Assembly (NCBI RefSeq): GCF_028640845.1
Contig: NC_080543.1
Coordinates: 94,539,825-94,603,824 of the forward strand
Direction: 5' to 3'
Origin: Ahaetulla prasina
Lineage: Eukaryota; Chordata; Lepidosauria; Squamata; Colubridae
Length of the DNA stretch: 64,000 nt
Part shown: piece after piece, positions 22,230 through 37,478 of the stretch
Layout of the letters: the number at the start of each line of letters is the position of its first letter
Position numbering within the stretch: position 1 is the first letter of the stretch
Made by a program: the position numbers and the translations under genes
The notes under the pieces: model-generated
Databases searched by the model: none
What the model saw: the letters and a program-made list of their open reading frames with translations, nothing else
What the model was told of the DNA's origin: nothing

Positions 22230-22800
22230 AGCTCTCTCTCACACATTCACAGTCCTGGTCAACAACTGAGAAGCAATTAGGGACACACTCAATTCACTTT
22301 CAACCAAACACTGAAGCACAATAGGTTCTTTGCAAAATATGGAGACCTATGAATTTAAAGTAACAGCAAAACTTTACTGGTTACAATCTACACTTACTCT
22401 TTCCCACAAGCACTCATCCACACTTACCAACTTCTTGTTAATTAGGCTGCCAGGCATTAGCTATAGGGATAGAAGATGCCAACTCTGGATCCAAAACAAC
22501 TCAAAAAGTGGGCAAGCTTCAGGATCCCTTTTATGCTTGTTTTGTCAATTCACAAGGCTGGCCCTAGTCTTGTCTTGTTGATTTTCAGGTCAGGTAGCTG
22601 TTTCTGGGATTTATAGGGGAAGGGAGGTTCCATGCACTCAGGCCCAATTTCTTTTGCCTGATTCAGGTGATATTCTTTCCATGGTTTCCTTAAGGACTTG
22701 GTTTCTTCTTAATTACCTCCCTTGAAGGGTCTTCTAGACATGATTCCACCCTGCTTACATGCCTGCTTCATCTGTAGGTACAGCAACATCAGTCTAGTCT
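22230..22800 (-). mobile_element. Possible LTR remnant
   Basis: A block of more balanced composition than its surroundings. On the minus strand it has a TATA-like CCCTATAAATCCC (about 22604-22616) and an organisation recalling the two clearer LTRs in this window, but I could not define TG/CA ends or a target duplication. It could equally be another kind of repeat. Confidence 0.3.
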
Positions 22801-25560
<2,760 letters not shown>

Positions 25561-25586
25561 ACAATACCTTGTGATTGACCCGGGAA

Positions 25587-25693
25587 GCCGGGGGGGGGAA
25601 GGGAGGGGGGAAGGGGGTTTTCTGGGAGGGAGGAGGGAAAAAGGGAGAAAAATGTTTTTGTTTCTTAAAACTTTTTCAATAAAAAAAAAAAAG
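25587..25693. repeat. G-rich purine tract followed by oligo(A)
   Basis: GGGGGGGGAAGGGAGGGGGG-type tract to about 25650, then T- and A-rich sequence with a 12-A run at about 25681-25692. The A run and preceding composition could be the tail of an old retroelement, but I cannot name it. Confidence 0.6.
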
Positions 25694-25699
25694 AATAGT

Positions 25700-26340
25700 G
25701 AGAAAAACTGTGTCCCTTTATGGTTTCTATGTGCATGTGTGAAAAGAGACTTGGTATTTGTGAGAGCAGCAGGCAATCTTGTTTATTTTTAACTCTAATC
25801 CTGTTTGTTGGTAATACAGGTCCTGGAAAATGGCCTGGATATTGACAGAAAAAAGGGTTTTCTCTCCTGGCTTACATAGCAAAGCCTGCATTAATTAGAG
25901 CTTCCATGTCTATGCTGCAAATGTGGACAACCAAATGGCAGCTGGGAGATAGAATTTTATGTAACTATAGTAATTGTCTGGATGTTTCAAGCCTAAAATA
26001 TTGTGATTCTTCTCAGTAAAGATTTTTGTTTTATTATTATTTATTAAATATACAGTATATGTTAACTTTCTAACTCTGCAAAGCAACTTTGGTTGGCTTA
26101 CAATTAAAACCATAATTAATATGGTTTAATATTTAATATAAAAATATTAAAACATTGTGTACAGAGATCAGTGAAAAAAACAAGATTGGTATAGTGGTGG
26201 CATCTTTTGTTAGTCCACCAACCACATCCAACATAGAATCCCTCAGGCTGCCCAGCTAACTCACAGAATCAAATTTCAAGGCTTTTCCAGAAGGCCAGGC
26301 TCCTTTTGATATAAATTGCATTCGTTCTTTAACTCTCTCT
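25700..26340. other. Intron 4 sequence, weakly repeat-like
   Basis: 26070-26330 has phrases common in squamate LINE 3' ends (CAGCTAACTCACAGAATC, TTTTCCAGAAGGCCAGGC), but too short and diverged to assign. No exon. Confidence 0.3.
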
Positions 26341-26345
26341 CACTC

Positions 26346-26427
<82 letters not shown>

Positions 26428-26485
26428 TAGATATAGATATAGATGATATAGATATAGATATAGATATAGATATAGATATAGATAA
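26346..26485. repeat. Compound microsatellite GATA then GATATA
   Basis: About 20 GATA units followed by about 10 GATATA hexamer units. The same order of units occurs at 51225-51371. Confidence 0.97.
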
Positions 26486-28887
26486 GCCTATAGCCATATC
26501 AACATACAGGTTCAAACACATATTACCAATAAAATTCTAATCAATTTAAAATTAGACTAAGGTAAAAGACAATAGTTATAAGATAAAATACAATAATTTC
26601 ATACATAAACATGTACAATAGAATAAAATGGCATAAAATTATATTTCTTTATCACCCGTGCAATCTATCCCAATCAGGCCCATATATACCAATTTCAGTT
26701 GGACCATTTTAGTCAGAAATTATGCTAATTAAATGTCATTTTCAGATCCTGGCCACACATGAGGTATGTTGTTTTAATATGGGCCTCAAGGTACTTATCC
26801 CTCTCTTCATCTCTTATTTACTTCATGAAATTTGGAGAGTAGTTCTTCAAGTAACTAAGTTTAAATTTTAAATTCTTCAAGAACCGTTACAAAAAGTTTA
26901 ACTAGGAAAATTTTGTTTTAATATTTTCATTTTCATAACCTTTATCTAGTTCTACATTCAATGAGGTCTACATTTGTTCTTGGAAAAGTAGGCTGCAGAT
27001 GAACAAACCTAGAGCTTTGTGTGGGGGAGCAAATGGGTGCCATGATCTTCACCTCTACCACCAATTTCGTGGAAAATGCATTGGGAAGGCAGGAACATAA
27101 CTATGCCACCCTATTTGGCAGCCTAATAGGAGCAATATGCACAAGTAAAATGATTCTTATGTGCCTTTCTTCCCATAGACATCATATTATTCCAGTCCAT
27201 TTTACATCAGCATTGTGACTGAGAATAATATAAATGTCGGAGGATCATTCTGTTCTAGGGGAATAATGTAATTTCTATCTGCTGGGATTTGTCATCTCAG
27301 CAGGAGAACTTTTGAGTACTAGACTTATATTGGTTACCACTGGAACATTCTACTTTGCTATACATTGTAAGGTACCTTAATTCATCAAAAGGGATTCCAG
27401 ACTTTTCCCTTACTTTGTATTGAGAATGAGGGAAATTGCATTATTTGTTTAAGAATGAGGAAGCTTCTCTATTTATTTGTGGTTGATGCAACCCATTGTA
27501 CTTTTTCTTGCAAATATTTCATTGAGACAAACTTTATGAACTACTTTTTAATGTTGAATCAAACAATTTAGTTTAATATTTTGTACACTGTTTACCTCTG
27601 CAGAATTTCAGGCAGCAGATTTTCTCAATCTCTGCTGCCATAGTTGAATGTAGGAGTTTTTACATTGAAAATATGTACCATATTATTAGTTTTCCTATTT
27701 TGTTTTTGTTCTGATTTTTCCCATTTACTATGCTTCTTTTGGTGAGTTATACGTGTCCGTTTTCAGTTTTGGTTAAGACAGTGATGAAAAATGTGTCATG
27801 ATGCCACAGTTTGGTTCCAGTCTTTTCTTGCATTGCAATGTTGCACGTAAGTACATCAGGTTCCTATCATGACATTGTGTCATGCATTTCATCATTTGCC
27901 AGCCATCTACCTTTTCCTGAAAATAATGATGGACTTAAAAGACAATTTAGAATAAACGTTAACATTGATTTATGATATAGTATTATATGGATAGAAAAGC
28001 ATGTTAACTAGAAAGTCCTGACTCTTTCTAGAATTTAGGCATAGGGTCAGTATATTATGTTAACCCACTATTGCATTAGAGATGTTAACTGACAGGAAAA
28101 TGACCTCTGACCATGACCATTTTTGTTCTTGTATTAATTCCATTATATAATATTTAAACCAACAAATTATGCAGAGTGGTGTATGAATTGGACCTGTAGA
28201 AATCAACCAAGCATATCATCTTCCTATCTACCTTGGACAATACTTCTATTAATTGACTTAAATTAACAAAGTAGCTTAGGATTTTCACAAAGTTTGCATA
28301 GCTATCAATGGGCAAAACATTCAGTTGGCTGAAAATCATAGGCCATCCTAAACAAGTGATTTGGAGATATAATTTCAATTTTAAGTAGCATTTTTAAATA
28401 TATGGAGTAATAGAAATATTTTTTTCAAACCATACCATACTAACACCCTGTTTTCCATTAGTCGTCTGTTCCATATGAAATTAATTATAAATTTATTATA
28501 AAACTTAGAAATTGTGACATGATTTTCCCACTATATTTGAGAATTCTATTCATGTACCTGTATTATTGGAAGTCAGACATACTATACCAAAAAATAAATC
28601 CAAAATTGTTTGGTTTTATTTTATTTACCATTAATTCATTCTAAACACATAAATACAGGAATGTATTTATACAAGAGCGTATTGTAAGTTTTGTAACAGT
28701 CACATGATTAGAGTTAATAAGTTAAAATTATTACTTAACTATAATTAACTTGGGGATAATTGTTTCAAACTTGTAAGCTATGCTGTATGTAATATAAAAT
28801 TAGAAATATATCTTTATCACTCAGCTTTCAGCAACAGCAGAATTCTATTCTGTTTATTGAACTGTATTTTAAAATCTGAAACCTGAC
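26486..28887. other. Intron 4 sequence, no recognised feature
   Basis: AT-rich, long and apparently unique. Short open frames at 27021 and 28154 show no motif. Confidence 0.45.
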
Positions 28888-29125
28888 CAGAGATGGTATT
28901 CAGCTGGTTCGGGGCGGTTCGGGCAAACTTATAGTGGTGACCTGTGGGTGGGCCACCTCCCGCCCTGCCCACCTGCCCTGGCGCTGTGCCATCCTATTTA
29001 GCCATGTTTCCTAAACTGGATATATGTGTGCAAGAGCATGTGTGAGCAAAGTGCATGTGCGGAAGGCTGTGCATATTTTGGGTGAGTGGCGAACCAGTGG
29101 TAAAATTATGTGAAACCTATCTCTG
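28888..29125. mobile_element. hAT-like MITE (238 bp) with 8-bp target duplication
   Basis: Starts CAGAGATGGTATTCAGC and ends GTGAAACCTATCTCTG, so the ends are inverted repeats starting CAGAG. Flanks are AACCTGAC (28880-28887) and AACCTGGC (29126-29133), a 7/8 match for an 8-bp hAT-type duplication. The inside is GC-rich with GGTTCGGGCGG-like and GTGGCGAACCAG motifs shared with other MITEs here. Confidence 0.85.
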
Positions 29126-30351
29126 AACCTGGCTATTTTTGAAGAATCATTGTTATACCAAAGGCTTGCCTAAAAATTATTTGGAGAAATTGAAAAACTG
29201 GCATTATTCCAGGTACTAAAGATTGGATTATGGAAATAAGCAATTTCTCTATTTTTGAAAATGATGTTTTCTCAAGTAATTAGAAAATGAAAGCATTATG
29301 TTTATCTTTGGCATGGATTTAATGATATCTTAAAACAATTGGGTATTATTGGGTGGTGGTTGTTTTTTCGTGTTTAATAACAAGATAGTATTATAAGGTA
29401 TTTTTTATAAACCAGAATGATGCATTTTTAAAATTACTTTGCCCATTGGTTTAATGTGCTGTGATTTGGGGCATGATTATTATTTAATTATTTAATGTCT
29501 CTTCTAAGTTACAGTTGTTGCTGCTATTCTGAAAACATGCATTCTCCTTATGGTAAATATGCCCGAGCACCTTGCCTAAAGAATTATTCAGGCATTGACA
29601 GATGTTTACTAAAAAAAAATACCCTGAAGCCATAGACCAGCTGCAAAGCTATTCCAATTTTTATAAATTTATCCATTCATCCATATTCTGTAATGTAAAT
29701 TCTTCAGAAATATTTTAACCCTTTCTTGTGTCAATACAATTCATCTTCCATTTAGCTTATGTTATGTTGGTATTCATCAGTCTCTTTATACACATTCAAT
29801 AAAACTGTTTACCGTGAAATTAGTTATTAAAATTGTCAATAAAATCTATTATCTATTTTATGATCCACCTGCAGATCAACAAATTTCTCAGTCTATGCAC
29901 ACATTTGCTAAATATGTAATTATGTAGCTTTAAAGCAGCCAATCTTAACTTTCTCAGCCTAGACCTCTAAGTCTCATGAGAGCTCATTAGGGATTCAGCA
30001 AGAGATAGTAATTTTTTAATAAAATAAAAAATAAATAAAACAGCTAGTACTTACAATACTAATAAATTTTACATGCCAGGACTCAGTTTACTGGTACACT
30101 AATATGCCATAAGTTGTAGATTAATTCTTACGCAGAAATTCCCTAAAACCTTCAAAATTATTTCAAGGATTCCTCCAGAGGCAAAAAAAAAGAAAAAAGA
30201 AGAAGAAGTTGAAAAAAGTTGATTTGTTCAAAGGCCCAAATATACTTTAGGTTTATTTTTATGCATATGCAGGTTTAGGAACATTTATTATAATTTAAAT
30301 GTCATAGAAATCAAGATACACTTATCCATATTATTTTAAAATTAGAGTAAA
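29126..30351. other. Intron 4 sequence, no recognised feature
   Basis: AT-rich unique sequence; no exon or repeat recognised. Confidence 0.45.
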
Positions 30352-30428
30352 TGAATTTATAAACCACCCAGAGTTGCTTGACAGTGAGATGGATGATATA
30401 TACATTTAATAAATAAATAAATAAAATA
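30352..30428 (+). mobile_element. SINE or LINE 3' tail fragment
   Basis: TATAAACCACCCAGAGTTGC, CAGTGAGATGGATGATAT and an ATAAATAAATAAA tail. This is the pattern of an L2-type or L2-mobilised 3' end; the body is missing. Confidence 0.45.
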
Positions 30429-31816
30429 AATGTAAGCTACTACTAAATCAACCAGAATCAATTTGCCTTCAATTTATCTCCAATTAACAGAGGGAAAGGT
30501 ACCTTACCTGATGAAAATTATCTTACCTGAAGGACTATAAATATGTTGTTAAACACATGATTCTCAACTCAAAAATTAAGTCTTTGGTATTTTCAGTTAA
30601 AAGAAAGATCTGAGCTGAGCTACCACTGTGTAAATAACTTTGATTAACAGATGAACGAGTAAATGAGACATATTGCTATGTTAATTATCAATATTTCCTT
30701 TTTGTCACTTTCTATAACTGAGTAATTGTATTTTCCAAATATTTCCTAAAAGTTGCACCTCCCTTAAAACTACCTGCTTAAAATTTAAGATATAATGTCA
30801 AAATCACAGCTTTGTAAAGGGGACTTTCAAACAGCACATTGATGCTGGACTGGTGCTCAATCCTCTAGCCATGACATTCTCAGAACTTGTACAGAGACTT
30901 AGAAGAAATCAACAATTTCACACCAAAATGTTGTAGTCCAGGGGTAAATAGTACAAATGTAATGGTCATATCTTTAAATACCTCTATTGTGTATAACAGC
31001 AGCACAATAAAGTACTTCTGTAGCCTCTTTGCACCAGCAGCCCTAAGTAAAATTGGCACTGTTTCATACATACTTTTCTCAACAAGGAATAATGAATGCA
31101 AAGTTCTTTCTATAGTATTTCTGGAATTAATACCTTGCTCTTCAATGCATAGAGAACTTACAAGTAGCTTCTTCAAAGTTGTTTACAGTTGATAACTCAA
31201 CAAAGGTGTTGTAGCACTTCAGTTCTCTAAAGACTCCTTCAAAGTAGGCAGGAGTGCAAACATCGCACCTCTCTACAATACTTACAAAAAGATGTACCCA
31301 GTTTGAAATGTTTCATTTTCAGAGACTGATCCACTGCACAGTCTAAAATCTACTGATAATTACACTAAAGTTAATTTTATATATCCTTAATAGCACTAAT
31401 GTACATTTGCTGTTCGATACTTTTATCCTAATTCATCTCCCAGACATTTTCACTTTTGAAATTAACCATGAAAATATAATCTTAAGAAGACTGTTCATGT
31501 ATGTAGAATTTGATTTTGAGATGACAATATTTGAAATCAGCTCAACAACATTTATATTTCATTCTCAGGTTCATGATGTACAAAAATATTCAAATGATAG
31601 TGACTAGCAGGAAAGAGGAGGAGGATTGTTCTCCCTACTCTACATTTTTGTAATGTTATTACAATCCAAATTAGACTAGCGTGTTTATTACTTATTTTGT
31701 GGTGAAAAAAAATCACACCAACATCAGTGAAAATAGGACACACTTATGTCTTAATATGGATGACAAGTAAAGAAAGTTAAAGTATACCTATTTTACATAA
31801 AGCTACCAGGCCTAAA
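30429..31816. other. Intron 4 sequence, no recognised feature
   Basis: Two overlapping opposite open frames of about 100 codons (30880-31192) look like chance; neither shows a motif or a splice context. Confidence 0.45.
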
Positions 31817-31952
31817 AGAGCACTCCATAGCTTCAATTGACTGTTGTGGTTTATATTATATTATATTAATTACACCACACTATGCTAGTATATTACTATT
31901 CATTGGATTAATAATATTACATTAAATTTGACCATTTGGATTAAATCCTAAT
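31817..31952 (-). repeat. Dispersed repeat of unknown family, inverted to 20441-20571
   Basis: CACTCCATAGCTTCAATTG, GACTGTTGTGGTTTATAT, TTCATTGGATTAATA and CCATTTGGATTAAATCC are the reverse complement of the copy in intron 3. The two are 11 kb apart on opposite strands. Confidence 0.75.
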
Positions 31953-32204
31953 TTTTTTCTTTTGCTAGTTCCATGACACCGTCATAATCATTCATTATGT
32001 CCAAATATTTTATTTCTTTATCATTACCTATATAAACATAATTTCTATTCAGTATTCGGAAGATGTAATTATCTGTTTTTGAAATATTTTCTGTTTTGAC
32101 TAGCCTATGTTTTTAGTCTCAGAAGACTCAAAAGTTTAGTCTCAGAATTCAGATGGGTACAAGGAAAAGTATGCATCTCCACCATCAAATGACATTCCAT
32201 TTAG

Positions 32205-32300
32205 TTTTGTGAAAATAGGCCCAAAGACACACAGCCAGGTTACATGCCTAAGGTGGGACTAGAACTCCCAGTTTCCTAGTTTCTAGCCTTAATCAACAGA
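32205..32300 (-). mobile_element. MIR-like SINE fragment
   Basis: GGCCCAAAGACACACAGCC, GGTGGGACTAGAACTCCCAG and TTTCTAGCCTTAATCA resemble the reverse strand of MIR-type CORE-SINEs (the CCCAAGGTCACACAGC and GACTAGAAC phrases). Diverged, old insertion. Confidence 0.5.
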
Positions 32301-33068
32301 CCATTTTTTTTTTCAGTGAAGATAGCATTTCATTATGATTTGGAATTTTTTTTTTAATCATCTGGTAAATTACTTATAGGAGAAACCATGTAATTTGTTG
32401 TCACATATCTGGTTATTTGTTTAATATGTTGTGAGTTATGGTATAAAGGTGTGCCTAATGGTTGAAAAATAAAACTAAATTGCCAAATTACAATACCCCA
32501 TCTACTGAATCCTTTTCCTACCTTAGAGTCCTTATATGTCAAAATAGGGAAGATCAGATGGGTGCTGATTGTAAGAAGTCAATTCCAGTTTAGACATCAC
32601 CCGTTTCTTCTAAATGAACCAGATTTGAATCTGAACCCAGGATTCATCTATGTGAATTGTGTAATAGTTTAGCAGCTTTTTTTTTTTACTCAGATAAACT
32701 TAACAAACAAAATTCATTATAGCATCAGCAACAAGCAAAAGTACTTTTTTAAAAATAAAAATCTATATGATGTGGCCTTCTCAACTGACATAAGAATACA
32801 GTATAAAATCATGTAAGACAAATATAACTGTGGCTACTGACTGGCTCAATGACGACCCATTGTTGGGGGTAATGTGCTGCCATTTGTAAACAGCTCAGAG
32901 AGAGCTGTAAAACACTATGGAGTGGTATTTAAGTCTAAGTACTATTCCTATTGCTATTACTACTTAATATCTGTTATATTAGTCATATTTTATCATTTGT
33001 ATTTACCCTATAATATTTTAATCGGTATGCTGTTTTTAACAGCAGTATAGACGTGTTCATTTCCAGGC
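32301..33068. other. Intron 4 sequence, no recognised feature
   Basis: No motif recognised. Confidence 0.4.
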
Positions 33069-33198
33069 CAGGGTTTTCCAACCTTGATTTAAGATGTGTT
33101 GCAGATTTGGACTTCTACTCCCGGAATTCCCTAGCTGGCTGGGGAATTCTGGGAGTTAAAGTCCAGACTTCTTAAAGTTACAAGGTTGAGAAACACTG
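33069..33198. mobile_element. Palindromic hAT-like MITE (130 bp)
   Basis: The left end CAGGGTTTTCCAACCTTG pairs with the right end CAAGGTTGAGAAACACTG, and the middle GGACTTCTACTCCCGGAATTCC mirrors GGGGAATTCTGGGAGTTAAAG. The whole element can fold on itself. The flanks TTCCAGGC (33061-33068) and CTTCAGGC (33199-33206) match in 6 of 8 bases. A half-copy of the same family may be at about 8208-8250. Confidence 0.8.
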
Positions 33199-33206
33199 CT
33201 TCAGGC

Positions 33207-33616
33207 TATGCATCATTTCAAATTCAAATCCAGTTGTTTAAGGCACCTAAGCTTTTCCCAGGTTCTATAGCTGCCCATACAATCTGAGTAAAAATACCAC
33301 CACTTTAGTGAGGTTCTCTCAAGACTGCCACTTCTCCAGCCATACTTCACTTGCTGTCAGTCTGCCATAAGCAACAGGGGGAGGGAACTGTGGGGTGGGA
33401 TAAGGAGAGGTATCAGGAAAGGAATAGAAATTACTTGTGCCATCCTTTGAGAGCTGCTGGCCATTCCAAGGTCACCTCATGGAATGCAGCACCATTCAGC
33501 CCGCCAAGCTAGGGGATGGTACCAAAACAATTTGTTTAAATATAATTAGACAGCTCAAGATAAACAAAGGAGAAGGGGGGAAGAAGGGAAAAGTTAAACA
33601 CATGTTTTGTGGGCAA
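33207..33616. other. Intron 4 sequence, no recognised feature
   Basis: Nothing recognised. Confidence 0.4.
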
Positions 33617-33788
33617 AACTTTTATTTATTTATTTATTTTATTTTGTCACACAGTGTATATATAAGCATAAGCATGAAATAACTATACAATGTATAAGCA
33701 TATATATGAGTATGAGTATGTAATAACTATATTAATTGGATATAACAAAAGGAAACAATAGGAAAGAATGGTAGGCATGTTTGTGCTC

Positions 33789-34484
33789 TTATGCACGCCC
33801 CTTACAGACTCTTAGAAATGGGGTGAAGTCAATAGTAGACAGTTTTTGGTTGAAGTTTTTGGGATTTTGGGAAGAGACCACAGAGTCTGGTAGTGCATTC
33901 CAGGCATTAACAACTCTGTTACTGAAGTCATATTTTCTGCAATCAAGATTGGAGCGGTTAACATTAAGTTTAAATCTGTTGTGTGCTTGTGTATTGTTGC
34001 AATTGAAGCAGAAGTAGTCTTCGACAGGAAGGACATTGTAATAGATGATTCTATGAGTTAAACTCAGGTCATGTCGAAGGCGGCGTAGTTCTAAATTTTT
34101 TAAACCCAAGATTTCAAGTCTGGTGGCATAAGCTATTTTGTTGTATTCAGAGGAGTGGAGAACTCTTCTTGTAAAATATTTCTGGACACGTTCAATTGTA
34201 TTGATGTCAGAAATGTGGTATGGGTTCCAGACAGTTGAGCTGTATTCAAGAATTGGTCTAGCAAATGTTTTATATGCTCTGGTTAGTAGTGTAGTGTTTT
34301 TGGAGAAGAAGCTATGCAAGATTAGGTTTACAACTCTTAGAGCCTTTTTTGCGATGTAGTTGCAGTGGGCTTTGGCACTTAGATCATTTGATATGAAAAC
34401 TCCAAGGTCTTTAACAGGATGGAGGTCATCTGTAAGATAATGTCCATCAAGCTTGTACTTAGTGTTTAGGGTTTTTTTTTCCAA
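33789..34484 (-). pseudogene. CR1/L3-like LINE reverse transcriptase C-terminal part
   Basis: 231 open codons on the minus strand: TLNTKYKLDGHYLTDD, HPVKDLGVFISNDLSAKAHC, NYIAKKALRVVNLILHSFF, RAYKTFARPILEYSSTVWNP, IERVQKYFTRRVL, and NRSNLDCRKYDFSNRVVNAWN near the end. This is the thumb/C-terminal tail of the RT protein. It is cut from the catalytic half by the LTR at 34495. Confidence 0.82.
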
Positions 34485-34494
34485 TATGTAAGAC

Positions 34495-35023
34495 CCTCCC
34501 CCAATACTCCCAACAAAGAATCAGTCAAAGGCCTCCTTTTCTAATTTATTTACATAGATAAATGTTCTGGCACATCTACCCACGGGCCAAGTCTCTGTAC
34601 TAGGAAATTATAGATAAGGCCAGAATTACTCACGAATATATTCTTCCCTCCATTGATACAGTTTGGCCGCGCAAATTCACTGCTTTGTCCAAGACAAAAA
34701 AACAGGAAGTTCCGCCTCCTTTTTATAGTCTCTGCAGATGTCACTGCATGACTCATCATTCTTTGGCTTTGTCCCAATGCTTCCTCTGCTGCACGTGCCG
34801 GTCACGTCTGCGCAGTCTTGCATCACTCCAAAACTGTTCTTGGGGCGTTGCCAAATCAGAAGAAGGCCCGGGAGAATCAGGCCTTGCCGGCCACTCCTCA
34901 TCCCTTTGGGTGGGTGCCAGGGAGGGAGAGGGCCCAGGAGAAGCAGGCCTTGCCAGGTCTTCTCCCTCACTTTCTGAATCATCCGAGTCCAGGAATCCGA
35001 GTCCAGGAACCTGGGTCACAACA
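34495..35023 (-). mobile_element. Second solo LTR (529 bp) inside the CR1/L3-like LINE
   Basis: The LINE sequence is interrupted and resumes with a 5-bp repeat AAGAC at 34490-34494 and 35024-35028; the 21 kb copy shows the uninterrupted site. On the minus strand it starts TGTTGTGACCC, and has a TATA box (CTATAAAAAGG, about 34719-34727) nearly 300 bp in. Upstream are two copies of a GGCAAGGCCTG.TTCTCC.GGGCC unit (about 34865-34890 and 34930-34955). The far end reads GGGGGAGG instead of the expected CA, probably by decay. Like the LTR at 3929 it has a TGAGTCATG motif close to the TATA box, so the two may belong to related retroviral families. Confidence 0.72.
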
Positions 35024-36023
35024 AAGACTGAGCATTTGCTGGTTGAGATTTGGAATTGTCAAGTTTTAGACCATTCAGATACAAAGTCAAGGTCTTTTTG
35101 AAGGGTAGTTGTATTGTTGGTGGTGTTAAATAGTTTGACATCGTCAGCAAAGAGAACACAATTACTTGTGATATGGTCACAGAGATCATTAATGTATAAT
35201 ATGAAGAGTGTTGGTCCAAGAACGCTACCTTGGGGAATGCCACTTTTGACAGGAACAGGATTTGATAGAGCATTGCCAATTTTGACCACTTGTTGTCTGT
35301 TTGATGGGAAAGCTGTTATCCAATTGTGGAGGGGTCCTGAAATGCTGTAGATTTTAGTTTTAGGAGACGTTTATCATGTACTACTGAGTCAAAAGCTTTG
35401 TAGACGTCTATGTAGATTGCATCTATTGTGTTGTCTTGATCAAGATTAGTAGTCCATATGTTTTTGCAGTGGAGAAGTTGTAAGTTACATGATAGATTTT
35501 TTCTGAAACCAAATTGTTCATTAGAGAGTAGGTTGTTTGTTTCTAGGTGTAGGGTAATGGATTGGTTGATGATAGATTCCATTACTTTGCAGGTGACGCA
35601 GCATAGAGAGATTGGTCTGTAATTTTCAACTAGGCTAAGGTCTCCTTTTTTGAAGACAGGGATGACCATGGCTAGTGACCAAAGTTTGAGAAGGGAACTG
35701 GTCGTGAAAGCTTTATCAAAGATTATGCTTAGGGGTTCTGCTATATTAATTGAAAGTTTTTTTAAGAAGTGTGCACATAGTCCATCAGGTCCAATAGATA
35801 GGGATGGTTTCAGTTTGTGAAGAGCTTTTTCAACATTATCTTCTGTGAAGTCTATATGTGTTAGGTCGTTGTAGTCATTGTTGGTATGATTGGGGAATGT
35901 TGGGTATGAGCCATTACTGTTAACAAAGACTGAGCCAAAGAATGTGTTAAAGAGGTTTGCTTTAACTGTTTCATCATTACATTCTTTGCCGTTAGATTCT
36001 TTTAGTGGTGGGATGGATCTCAA
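35024..36023 (-). pseudogene. CR1/L3-like LINE reverse transcriptase catalytic half, frameshifted
   Basis: The minus-strand frame 36023-35316 carries ESNGKECNDETVKANLFN, LKPSLSIGPDGLCAHFL, VIPVFKKGDLSLVENYRPIS, EQFGFRKNLSC and IYIDVYKAFDSVVHDKRLL (motif A aspartate). After a frame change near 35320, the frame 35289-35059 has GIPQGSVLGPTLFILYINDLC and the catalytic LFADDVKLFN. The frame change and the LTR downstream abolish function. Confidence 0.8.
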
Positions 36024-36530
36024 GTCTTTAAGTATGTTGTTAAAAAAATTATAGAAAGCACGATTGGAATTTGTGTGCAGAAGGTCTTCTTGCTTGGTGT
36101 GGTAATTGGTACATTCAGTTTTTATTTGTTTGCGTATATTTCTGTAGCGGTTTTTGAAATTTGCTACATAGCCCCTTTTGTTTCTTCTCTAGAGGGATTT
36201 TTTTTTTTGGATTGCAGCTTTTTTATTGATATGGGTAATTTGTTTTTTTTTATTTTGGTGGTGGTTTGTGGTATGTAGAGTTTAATGACTCTATTGACTA
36301 CAAGTAGGAAAATTTTATAGTGGTCTTCAGCAGTGATACAGGTTGAGAATAGATTTTGCCAGTCCATGTTTCACAAACAAATATAATATCAAATGTACCA
36401 ATGTTTAACAAGAGGATAAATTCAGGCAATTTGTTTACAATGCTTCTTGCATTTATCAATTTGCATTTAAGATCGGCAGTGTTTGGTATAGAAGTAGTAA
36501 GGGGCGTGCATACCTAGTTTTGAATGATAG

Positions 36531-36770
36531 TTGGTTGGGGGTTATGTACAACGGGTGGTTGGAGGTTGGGTGGTTGTACAATGGATGGCTGGAGGATGGT
36601 TGGTTGAGCAATGGTTGGTTGAACAACGGTTGGTTGAACGAAGGTTGGTTGAACAGTGGGTGGTTGGTGGTTTTGTAAGACGGGTGGTTGGAGGTTGGTT
36701 GGTTGAACGTTGGTTGGTTGAGGGTCTGTACGATGGATGTTTTGAAGTTTAGTGATGGATGGTTGGATGC
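36531..36770. repeat. Tandem GGTTGGTTGAAC-type repeat in LINE ORF1 region
   Basis: Repeated GGTTGGTTGAAC, GGTGGTTGGAGG and similar 12-15 bp units. On the minus strand they would read as a run of Gln-Pro-Thr/Ser-rich pentads (QPTVVQPTIAQPT), so the array lies within an ORF1 linker. Confidence 0.8.
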
Positions 36771-37401
36771 TTTGATTGAAGTTGGTTTTGGTGTTGGATA
36801 ATTGATTATAGGTTTTTCTTTTTATGCAGTCAGCACGGTAGTCAATGTAAAGGTTGGTTTCACCTTCTTCTTGCTGTCGTTTGAGTTCTGTGCGAAGTTC
36901 ACGTGATCAAATTCATTGCATAAATGATAGGTCAGGTCTTGCTCTAAGTTTGCTGAGGCTGAGGTTGGTTCTGGCAATTGTGTTTATAGTGTGAATGAAA
37001 TTTCGTTTGCTGGTCTCATTTATGCAGATGACAGAATTTAGGCACCACTGAGCCATCACTGTTTTTGAATTCAGGTCCATCTCTGGAGACTTCAGTTATT
37101 TCATTAGGGTGGAAGGTGGAGGATGAATTGCAATTTAAAATGAAGTTACGTATTTTTCAATATCTGGTTCATTTGTATTATCTATGCCAAATAATATAGC
37201 ATTTTGACATTTTTGTTCTCTCTCAATGGTATCTTTTACTAATATTGCTACATTGGTTGATTGGTAGATGTTTGTAGTTTAGTTTGTGTAAAAGGCAATG
37301 TTTGTTGGATTGGGAAAAGATTTTGATCGCTGCAGTTCCATTTTTTTTGTGCTGTAATTTTTTTTTCAAGATTTGTGATACGTGGTTCTAAACATGCTAT
37401 T

Positions 37402-37478
37402 ATTCTTTTTTTTTTAGTTTGTTTGAATGGAGTCAATGATAGTTTTTTTTTAAGTTTGTTTGAATGGAGTCAATGATA
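37402..37478. repeat. Direct duplication of about 36 bp
   Basis: TTTTTTAGTTTGTTTGAATGG with AGTCAATGATA occurs twice back to back. It lies in the ORF1 part of the LINE and looks like a local slippage duplication. Confidence 0.8.

Noticed and set aside
30880..31192. Two opposite open frames of about 100 codons
   Set aside because: They overlap completely on opposite strands in AT-rich intron and resemble no protein family.
36075..36278. Hydrophobic open frame on the plus strand
   Set aside because: It comes from T-rich antisense of a degraded LINE; the hydrophobicity is a consequence of TTT codons.
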